In this document: positions 23,123 through 28,178 of the stretch, in pieces
Numbering within the stretch: the stretch's first letter is position 1
How the letters are laid out: every line of letters starts with the position of its first letter
Origin: Bdellovibrionaceae bacterium UBA2466
Lineage (GTDB): Bacteria; Bdellovibrionota; FAC87; UBA2466
Reading direction: 5' to 3'
DNA length: 28,178 bases
NCBI GenBank assembly: GCA_002342225.1
Contig: DDPO01000064.1
Span: 1-28,178 of the forward strand
Program-made: the position numbers and the translations under genes
Notes under the pieces: generated by a model
Database searches by the model: none
What the model was told of the DNA's origin: nothing
The model's input: only the letters and a program-made list of their open reading frames with translations

Positions 23123-23535
23123 CTACTTTTAGTGATATTTTGAATATATTGGGTGATGTCCATAAGGGAGTTGGCAGCAGTGAAGACGGCCTTCACTCCC
23201 ATCTTCTTGAGCTCTTCAATATCCGTCTCCGGAATAATACCCCCACCGAGAACCGGAATATCATTAGCCTTTTTTTCTTTTAGAAGTCTCATCACTTCAG
23301 AAAAAACTCGCTGATGAGCTCCCGAAAGAATACTCACGCAAATCACATCCACATCTTCTTGAATAGCCGAGCTCACAATCATCTCTGGAGTTTGATGTAG
23401 TCCGGTATAAATGACTTCCATGCCAGCATCTCGTAAAGCAGATGCTAAAACTTTGGCTCCGCGATCATGTCCATCAAGGCCAGGCTTTGCGACTAAAACT
23501 CGCGTGCGTTTTTCGCTCACTGCAGCTTTCCCCAT
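23119..23535 (-). CDS. Stand-alone B12-binding domain (acyl-CoA mutase small subunit type)
   Basis: 138 residues corresponding to the C-terminal cobalamin-binding domain of methylmalonyl-CoA mutase. The base-off B12 motif DGHDRG at 21-26 supplies lower ligand His23; SILSGAH and the VLGGGIIP strand are the other cobalamin contacts. No mutase catalytic domain is encoded here. Such small subunits (IcmB/HcmB type) pair with a separate large subunit, presumably encoded elsewhere. It follows the 3-hydroxyacyl-CoA dehydrogenase and an unrecognised protein, overlapping the latter by 19 bp, so all three are one operon. ATG start. An isolated B12 sensor or chaperone is a less likely alternative. Confidence 0.88.
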   Translation of the reverse strand: MGKAAVSEKRTRVLVAKPGLDGHDRGAKVLASALRDAGMEVIYTGLHQTPEMIVSSAIQEDVDVICVSILSGAHQRVFSEVMRLLKEKKANDIPVLGGGIIPETDIEELKKMGVKAVFTAANSLMDITQYIQNITKSS

Positions 23536-24122
23536 TTTTTAGGAAACACACAAACAACTTTCTTTTTGATTTCTAAAAAAGCTTTAATATGTTCATGCAT
23601 AGCCTTCACGTTGTCTTCAGTCGCTGGAGCAGCTGCTAATGCCAAGAACGCAACAGCAAAATTAAAGTTTTCTCCGATTATTTTTCTTATAAAACTTCTC
23701 CATGGGAGACTTGGATATTTATAAATGCGCTGGTCGGAATTGGCGGTTAGCCACTCTGAAATCCATTTCATTTCAATCTTCGACTCACTCATTAAAACCG
23801 ATTGAAACTCTTTAGGAACCCATTCGCCACACAGCTCTAAAAAATTATGAAGAAAAAGTTGGTCCCAATCTCTCATGAAGGAGAACAAGAAAATAATCTC
23901 ATCATCATCAAGGGGAATTCCTCCTTTGATGTGTAACACTGGTGATAAATTAGCAGCTCTAAGATCACACAGAGTATCTTTGATTTTCTCCCACGATTGA
24001 ACCGAGCCTGTAACATTAACTAAAAGTTTATCCCCTTTTTCTCCGGACGAGAAAGAGCCAATGGCCTCTGACAATCCTTGCAAGTTATCAACATTTATTT
24101 CAGGCACCGATTCAATAGACAT
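23517..24122 (-). CDS. Unrecognised protein between hydroxyacyl-CoA dehydrogenase and B12 domain
   Basis: I do not recognise this family. The frame is open to 24164, but ATG 24122 has a strong GGAAGGGG ribosome binding site 5-6 nt upstream and gives 201 residues. No signal peptide. A segment [19 protein letters not shown] in the first half and an Ala-rich helix [14 protein letters not shown] near residue 160 stand out; the C-terminus is basic. It overlaps the dehydrogenase stop by 11 bp and the B12-domain start by 19 bp, so it is translated with both. Position suggests a partner of the B12-binding protein or of a mutase (inference). Confidence 0.75.
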   Translation of the reverse strand: MSIESVPEINVDNLQGLSEAIGSFSSGEKGDKLLVNVTGSVQSWEKIKDTLCDLRAANLSPVLHIKGGIPLDDDEIIFLFSFMRDWDQLFLHNFLELCGEWVPKEFQSVLMSESKIEMKWISEWLTANSDQRIYKYPSLPWRSFIRKIIGENFNFAVAFLALAAAPATEDNVKAMHEHIKAFLEIKKKVVCVFPKKWGKLQ

Positions 24123-24957
24123 AGACACCCCTTCCTGTTTTTCTTCCCAGCCATCCCGCCTCAACGTACTTTCTCATAAGCGGAGCGGGTCGGTATTTAG
24201 AGTCGCCCAAATCCTTGTGAAGCACTTCGCAAACCGCTAGGCAGATATCAATGCCTACGAAATCGGCGAGCTCCAAAGGGCCCATAGGGAAATTACAACC
24301 TAGTTTCAACCCTGTGTCTATGTCTTTCGCTGAAGCTAATCCTTCTGCCAGAGCGAAGAACCCTTCGTTAATCATTGGCATTAAAATCCGGTTAACAACA
24401 AAACCAGGAGCATCTTTTGCTTCAACAAAAACTTTTCCCATCGTTTCAGCAACCTGACGAACGGTTTTAAAGCATTGCTCACTCGTTTGTAGCCCCCTTA
24501 TTCCTTCCACCAGAGTCATCAGAGGCACCGGATTCATGAAATGCATTCCTGCCACAAGCTCGGGCCTTTTAGTTTTGGATGCAATTTCAGTCACCGAAAT
24601 TGAAGACGTATTGGTTGCAATAATTACCCCGGGTGACAAAATCGAATCTAGTTCTTTAAAAAGTTTGAATTTGATATCCCTATTCTCTGAAGCCGCTTCA
24701 ACAACAAACTGGCACCCCTTTAAATCTTCCAACCGAGTCGTTTTTTTGAAGCGCGCAAGAATGTCTTTGGGGGATTCCTTTAACTTACCCTTCTCCTCGA
24801 GCTTCGCGAGGCTTTTTTGAATAGTATTGAGGGCTTTTTCCAACTGGGATTCACTGATGTCAAAAACAGTTACCTCGTACCCAGCCTGAGCAGCCACTTG
24901 GGCTATCCCGTTGCCCATGCTGCCTGAACCTACAACTCCAATTGAAGTGATTTGCAT
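24112..24957 (-). CDS. 3-hydroxyacyl-CoA (3-hydroxybutyryl-CoA) dehydrogenase
   Basis: NAD(P)-dependent oxidation of 3-hydroxyacyl-CoA to 3-ketoacyl-CoA, cytoplasmic. Using ATG 24957 (the frame extends to a TTG at 24978) gives 281 residues, the usual PaaH/Hbd length, and a GGGGGA ribosome binding site just upstream. The Rossmann loop [10 protein letters not shown] is at 10-19, the substrate/active-site patch NTSSIS at 116-121 includes Ser118, and catalytic His139 (GMHFMNPVP) and Glu151 are present. The C-terminal domain ends [12 protein letters not shown]. First gene of the operon with the unknown protein and B12 domain. No enoyl-CoA hydratase is fused or adjacent. Confidence 0.93.
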   Translation of the reverse strand: MQITSIGVVGSGSMGNGIAQVAAQAGYEVTVFDISESQLEKALNTIQKSLAKLEEKGKLKESPKDILARFKKTTRLEDLKGCQFVVEAASENRDIKFKLFKELDSILSPGVIIATNTSSISVTEIASKTKRPELVAGMHFMNPVPLMTLVEGIRGLQTSEQCFKTVRQVAETMGKVFVEAKDAPGFVVNRILMPMINEGFFALAEGLASAKDIDTGLKLGCNFPMGPLELADFVGIDICLAVCEVLHKDLGDSKYRPAPLMRKYVEAGWLGRKTGRGVYVY

Positions 24958-25042
24958 AAGTCCCCCAAAAATAAACAAATATCTCGGATAAAAATACCTA
25001 GGGATGGGGGATGAGTCAAACCGAGACCGAACAACCTAGAAA

Positions 25043-25080
25043 AACAAAAAGCCTCTTTCCTTTTAGAGGAAAGAGGCTTT
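25043..25080 (-). terminator. Rho-independent terminator of the exported coiled-coil gene
   Basis: A perfect 13-bp stem (25048-25060 with 25068-25080) encloses a 7-nt loop at 25061-25067. Read on the minus strand it is followed by a T-rich run (CTTTTTGTTTTTC), as expected for an intrinsic terminator about 20 bp after the stop of the 25100-26563 gene. Confidence 0.9.
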
Positions 25081-25099
25081 CAAACTCGTTCTTTAGCAA

Positions 25100-26563
25100 C
25101 TAGCGTCGGAAACCAGTCGAACCAGGTGTTCCGATGTGAGTTGAGTTATTGACTGGACTTGGAGGGAATCCAAGCTGAGCTCCATTGCTCTGTTGTAACC
25201 CATCTGTTCGGGAACTTGAACCAGACCGAGGATTTCCGCTGTTATTAGTTACAGCTTGAACAATAGGTTGGGCTCTTTGTTGAACAGCTTCTCTCGCATT
25301 AGCTGCATCTTCGCAACTTGCCATCAGAGGCTGTAAAGCATCTGAAATCGAAGCTTGCATATTAGCTACGTCTTGCATAGCTGCTACTGCTTCGCTCATA
25401 AGAACTGCTGGATCCTTCGCAGCATTGATATTGTTAATCCGAGCGTTGATACTTGTTCCTGCAGCTCCTTGGATAATCGACTGAACACTGTCTCCTACAT
25501 CTTCGCAAACCAGCTCCTGAGCTCTTTGTAGTTGTGCTTGAGTATCTAACTGAGCTACGTCAGCTCTAACACCCCAGCGGACCATCCAGTCGGTTGTCAT
25601 AATAATATCGTTATTTAAAAGTCGGAGCTCATTTTCACAATTGGATAACAATTGTGAGGTTTGTTCTTGAGCTGCTTCGCTAGCTTGACGGCGAATGTTC
25701 TGAATCATTTTTGTAAACTCACCGCCTAACTGGGAGACTCTTTTGTCGTTATCTTTAATTTCGCCTAGTTGACCGACAAACTTCGAGAAAACATCTACTA
25801 AGTCGCTTTTTAGCTCTTTATTCAATTCTTTTTGAGATTTGTTTTTCGATTTAAGCTCTGCGATTCGCTTCTCAACTCCAATATCTCCTTTGATATCTTC
25901 ACTGGCGAGAGCTTCTACCGACTCGTCTTTCTGACTGAGCTCTTTAAAGTACTTCATGACGTCAGCAATTTTTTGCACCTGCTTCTTCTTCAAATCTTCT
26001 TTCTTTTCTTTCAACAAGCCCTGAGCAGCTCTTTTTAAATACTGACCAGGCTCTGTGCTTAATTGATCTAACAAACCTCTGACCTGAGTGAAATCTACGT
26101 TCTTTTGACAGGCCTTTGGCAAACTAGACACATTAAAACTTGAGCTATTTGTAACTGTGTTTTCACCCAATTGAGCTGCAAATTGCTCTGCTTTTTCCAG
26201 TCCCAATTGTCTTTTCTTTAAAGCCTTTTCCAAAATAACATCAGGTAAGCCTTTTAGATTTTTCAGTTCGTCATTCTTTTTAACCCAGTTTTTTAATTTA
26301 ACTCTGCTTTCAAATTCTTCTTTATCTTGAGCAACCAATTTTTCATTTCGCTCAATAGTTGCTTTTAGCTGGTCGGCGAGTGAATCTGCTCCAGAAGCAC
26401 TTTTTGAAGTAACTCCAGTAATAGCTGATTCAGCTTTTGCGATATCGGAATTAAATGAGCTCTTATAATCGGAATACTCATCTGAAAAACCCGATTGGCT
26501 CAATAAGAGGGCTACGGACAAAGTGACTTTTACAAAGCCCTTATCAACAGTTAACTTTTTCAT
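25100..26563 (-). CDS. Exported coiled-coil protein, unrecognised
   Basis: Start ATG 26563 gives 487 residues (the frame continues to a TTG three codons upstream); GGAG lies upstream. The N-terminus is a signal peptide (about 1-28, ending near SQSGFS-DEY). The mature protein is largely helical and rich in Lys, Glu, Gln and Ala, with coiled-coil-like stretches around 60-130 and 185-330, four cysteines in total, and a low-complexity Ser/Asn/Pro/Gly tail in the last 50 residues (PRSGSSSR and PPSPVNNSTH). No enzymatic motif is seen. It is a single-gene unit with its own terminator, so probably expressed separately, and could be a structural periplasmic or surface protein. Confidence 0.8.
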   Translation of the reverse strand: MKKLTVDKGFVKVTLSVALLLSQSGFSDEYSDYKSSFNSDIAKAESAITGVTSKSASGADSLADQLKATIERNEKLVAQDKEEFESRVKLKNWVKKNDELKNLKGLPDVILEKALKKRQLGLEKAEQFAAQLGENTVTNSSSFNVSSLPKACQKNVDFTQVRGLLDQLSTEPGQYLKRAAQGLLKEKKEDLKKKQVQKIADVMKYFKELSQKDESVEALASEDIKGDIGVEKRIAELKSKNKSQKELNKELKSDLVDVFSKFVGQLGEIKDNDKRVSQLGGEFTKMIQNIRRQASEAAQEQTSQLLSNCENELRLLNNDIIMTTDWMVRWGVRADVAQLDTQAQLQRAQELVCEDVGDSVQSIIQGAAGTSINARINNINAAKDPAVLMSEAVAAMQDVANMQASISDALQPLMASCEDAANAREAVQQRAQPIVQAVTNNSGNPRSGSSSRTDGLQQSNGAQLGFPPSPVNNSTHIGTPGSTGFRR

Positions 26564-26618
26564 CTCTTTCAACTCCGCTTGTTAGAACTCAACTACAACA
26601 TTAACTTCAAACTTTTAA

Positions 26619-26837
26619 TCAGAGCGCAATGGTACAAGTAGACTTGGACCAAGTGCTCCGCCTACTGAGCGGTGCAACCATCGAGCCAATGCACTGGCCC
26701 AGTACTTCTACGCACAAACCCACACCGATTAAAAAGGCCTGTGACCATTTTTGCAGTCCAGACAAGGCACAAGTCCTTTGATTTCGACATCTTACAAAGT
26801 GTTTAACTTTTACTAGGGTTGTAAACATTATGGACAT
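26619..26837 (-). CDS. Possible small ORF, doubtful
   Basis: A 72-codon frame starting 3 bp after the stop of the upstream YfiM-like gene. It contains five Cys and one hydrophobic stretch (AFLIGVGLCVEVLGQ), but composition is unlike its neighbours, the ribosome binding site is poor, and the same DNA holds strong inverted repeats (26630-26675). In another minus-strand frame, a short piece reads GLVPCLDCKNGHRPF before a stop. This may be a decayed gene or a structured non-coding segment rather than a true protein. Confidence 0.2.
   Translation of the reverse strand: MSIMFTTLVKVKHFVRCRNQRTCALSGLQKWSQAFLIGVGLCVEVLGQCIGSMVAPLSRRSTWSKSTCTIAL
26630..26675. repeat. Cluster of short inverted repeats
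   Basis: Three overlapping or adjacent dyads: 26630-26651 (TGGTaCAAGT with ACTTGgACCA, 2-nt centre, one mismatch), 26642-26654 (ACTTGG-A-CCAAGT, perfect) and 26655-26675 (GCTCCGC and GCGGTGC arms around a 7-nt loop, one mismatch). CAAGT/ACTTG units occur three times. They lie upstream of the exported coiled-coil gene on the minus strand, so could be an operator or part of a structured RNA. Confidence 0.55.
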
Positions 26838-26840
26838 CTC

Positions 26841-27155
26841 TTAAAAATCAAAGGTCCAGACAAAAACACCGGCAGACACGCTACCTAAGGCATTGGCTAA
26901 TAAATCCTTGGAATCTACCCTCTTATCAATCGCCGTTTCCTTAATAACTCCCGCAGCATTCACAACGAGCGTCGAAACAATCCAAGACTCTAACTTCCCT
27001 CGCTTTAATTTTCGTCCGATCGCATATCCAGTCTCAGTAGCTATAAAAGACAAGCCAAAGTGTGCTGCTTTATCCACAGCGAAAATCGAGCTTTCAGCAC
27101 GCGTCTCCTTAGGTAACAAAGTCAACGCCATCAAAAGAATTAAAAAGTACTTCAT
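26841..27155 (-). CDS. Small exported protein, YfiM/DUF2279-like
   Basis: 104 residues with a signal peptide (MKYFLILLMALTLLPKETRA, then ESS). The mature part has DKAAHFGLSF, a GYAIGRKLK segment, then GVIKETAIDKR and DLLANALGS, a pattern like the YfiM-type lipoprotein family in which a DK..HF start is followed by a KE..D motif and a D..AN helix. There is no lipobox Cys here, so it is probably periplasmic or anchored through its hydrophobic helices. ATG start with an AAGGAGG ribosome binding site. Divergent from the methyltransferase gene. Function of the family is not known to me; the assignment is tentative. Confidence 0.65.
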   Translation of the reverse strand: MKYFLILLMALTLLPKETRAESSIFAVDKAAHFGLSFIATETGYAIGRKLKRGKLESWIVSTLVVNAAGVIKETAIDKRVDSKDLLANALGSVSAGVFVWTFDF

Positions 27156-27212
27156 AAACCTCCTTTGGAATTTAGCTTTAAGAATGCAAAAAACGTCCCA
27201 TGCGAGTAAAGT

Positions 27213-27240
27213 TTGACGACTGTATACGGAGTTTTATAAT
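27213..27240 (+). promoter_or_regulatory. Strong sigma-70-type promoter for methyltransferase-hslO
   Basis: TTGACG (27213-27218) and a perfect TATAAT (27235-27240) are 16 bp apart. Transcription should start near 27247, followed by an AGAGG ribosome binding site at 27251-27255 and the ATG at 27261. This is the best promoter in the window. Confidence 0.8.
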
Positions 27241-27260
27241 CTATTTCCCGAGAGGTTTTC

Positions 27261-27878
27261 ATGAGCAATCGTTCTTCGCAAAACGCAGCCCCCAACAAAA
27301 AAACTGATTTTGAAGAATGGTATCAAACAGTTCCCCCTTGGGACATTGGTCGTCCTCAACGAGTCTTCATTGAATTAGAAAAACAAAATAAACTCAAAGG
27401 AAAAATCTTGGATGTCGGATGTGGCACCGGAGAAAACGCCCTTTTCTTGGCTCAAAAAGGCTATGAACTTTACGGTATAGATCTATCTTCGACAGCTATT
27501 AAAAAAGCACACCAGAAGTGTACAGAGAGAAACCTGAAAGCAACTTTCAAAACTCACGACGCTCTAAAACTTGACCAGCTTGGAGGGGTCTTTGATGTTG
27601 CTTTGGACTGCGGTCTTTTTCACTGTTTTACGGATACTGAAAGATCAATTTTTGTTGAGCAATTGTACAATGTTTTGACTCCTCAGGGTTCTTATTTTTT
27701 CCTCTGTTTCAGTGACAAAGAGCTCAGGGAGGGGGGCCCTCGCAGAATTTCCAAAAATGAAATTGAGAAGACATTTTCTCAGTCATGGAAGATTCTTTCC
27801 CTTTCGGAGACTATTTTTGAAAACACGTTGCACCCCGGAGGTAGTCAAGGCTACTTCGTTTCAATCCAAAAGGCTTAA
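27261..27878 (+). CDS. Class I SAM-dependent methyltransferase
   Basis: 205-residue soluble methyltransferase. The SAM-binding motif I is ILDVGCGTGENALFLA (49-64), followed by the acidic strand end YGIDLS, and motif post-II FDVALDCGLFHCF. The N-terminal WDIGRPQRVF resembles the thiopurine/TehB-like subgroup (PPWDxGxP), in which small nucleophiles such as thiols, selenium or tellurium species are methylated. The acceptor is not evident. Led by a strong promoter and AGAGG ribosome binding site; hslO starts 6 bp after the stop, a redox chaperone, which mildly favours a stress-related role. Confidence 0.88.
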   Translation: MSNRSSQNAAPNKKTDFEEWYQTVPPWDIGRPQRVFIELEKQNKLKGKILDVGCGTGENALFLAQKGYELYGIDLSSTAIKKAHQKCTERNLKATFKTHDALKLDQLGGVFDVALDCGLFHCFTDTERSIFVEQLYNVLTPQGSYFFLCFSDKELREGGPRRISKNEIEKTFSQSWKILSLSETIFENTLHPGGSQGYFVSIQKA

Positions 27879-27884
27879 CTCACA

Positions 27885-28178
27885 ATGACAACACCCATTT
27901 ACATCTCGAAATTTCACTCTGAAGATTTAGCAATAAGAGCTTCCGCGGTGATTACCACCGATCTGGTAAAACAGGTTCAACAAATCCATCAATCTTTTCC
28001 TATAGCGACTATAGCCATGGGACGACTCATCACGGGAGTTCTTCTCATGGCAAGCGGGCTAGCAGAAAAACAACAGGTCTGTATTCGAGTTCAAGGAGAC
28101 GGACCACTGGGCGACATCTCCGCTGATTCAACATTTGAATCCGAGGCCAGAATATACTGCCACAATCCCCAACTCGAT
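27885..28178 (+). CDS. hslO: Hsp33 redox-regulated chaperone HslO, N-terminal part (cut by window end)
   Basis: ATG at 27885 opens a frame of 98 codons running to the window edge with no stop. The residues match the N-terminal domain of Hsp33: AVITTDLVKQVQQIHQSFP, the MGRLITGVLLMASGL helix, then IRVQGDGPLGDISADS and ARIYCHNPQLD. The C-terminal zinc-binding Cys tetrad that makes Hsp33 redox-responsive lies beyond the window. A Cys at about residue 92 (IYCHNP) and one in the VCIRV strand are extra. It follows the methyltransferase by 6 bp, likely one operon. Confidence 0.93.
   Translation, partial: MTTPIYISKFHSEDLAIRASAVITTDLVKQVQQIHQSFPIATIAMGRLITGVLLMASGLAEKQQVCIRVQGDGPLGDISADSTFESEARIYCHNPQLD

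Noticed and set aside
1..28178. Search for CRISPR arrays, tRNA/rRNA genes, insertion sequences and att-like direct repeats
   Set aside because: No regularly spaced repeats, no tRNA-like cloverleaf I could recognise by eye, no transposase or integrase motif; a computational scan could still find small RNAs.

Overview
The window is a gene-dense, moderately AT-rich stretch of a Gram-negative bacterial chromosome. Evidence for an outer-membrane organism is a periplasmic polyamine-binding protein, an ElyC-like envelope protein, MltG, a GT9 heptosyltransferase-like enzyme and several signal peptides. The gene mix (AstA/AstD arginine catabolism, a MutH-like nuclease, a tandem ATP-grasp enzyme, an rnc-era-der cluster) and the style of the proteins remind me of Bdellovibrionota or former Deltaproteobacteria. 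That placement is inference from memory, not a search result. I see no transposase, integrase, tRNA, rRNA or CRISPR array.

Layout. (1) 3-281: C-terminal end of a Cys-containing protein cut by the window edge. (2) 301-5424, minus strand: a tight cluster, ureohydrolase > tandem D-Ala-D-Ala-ligase-like ATP-grasp enzyme > P1/DmpA peptidase > uppP. (3) 5511-10064, plus strand: potABCD-type polyamine importer and an ElyC/YdcF-like protein, divergent from the ureohydrolase. (4) 10058-12186, minus: GT2 glycosyltransferase, a small exported helical protein and an exported glycoside-hydrolase-like protein. (5) 12240-15201, minus: rnc-era-der. (6) 15464-21109: M20 hydrolase-astA (coupled), a MutH/Sau3AI-like nuclease on the opposite strand overlapping the end of astA, then astD-like dehydrogenase-GT9 glycosyltransferase. 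(7) 21149-23122, plus: ruvX-mltG-acyl-CoA thioesterase, overlapping end to end. (8) 23119-24957, minus: 3-hydroxyacyl-CoA dehydrogenase, an unrecognised protein and a stand-alone B12-binding domain. (9) 25043-27155, minus: a coiled-coil exported protein with a clear terminator, a dyad-rich gap and a small YfiM-like exported protein. (10) 27261-end, plus: SAM methyltransferase and the start of hslO.

How they fit together. Arginine and polyamine metabolism recurs: a ureohydrolase faces a polyamine importer across a 12-bp palindrome, and AstA/AstD with an M20 deacylase suggest arginine degradation. The ureohydrolase / double ATP-grasp ligase / DmpA-type peptidase cluster is the best candidate here for an undescribed pathway, possibly making and breaking an amide-linked amino-acid or polyamine compound; this is inference. 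Several conserved enzymes carry unexpected substitutions at key residues: RNase III, Der and the AstD-like dehydrogenase.

Genome style: the convergent gene pairs mostly overlap at their 3' ends (7, 95 and 4 bp), and three operon-leading genes have a -10-like box about 7 nt before the start codon, hinting at leaderless transcripts.
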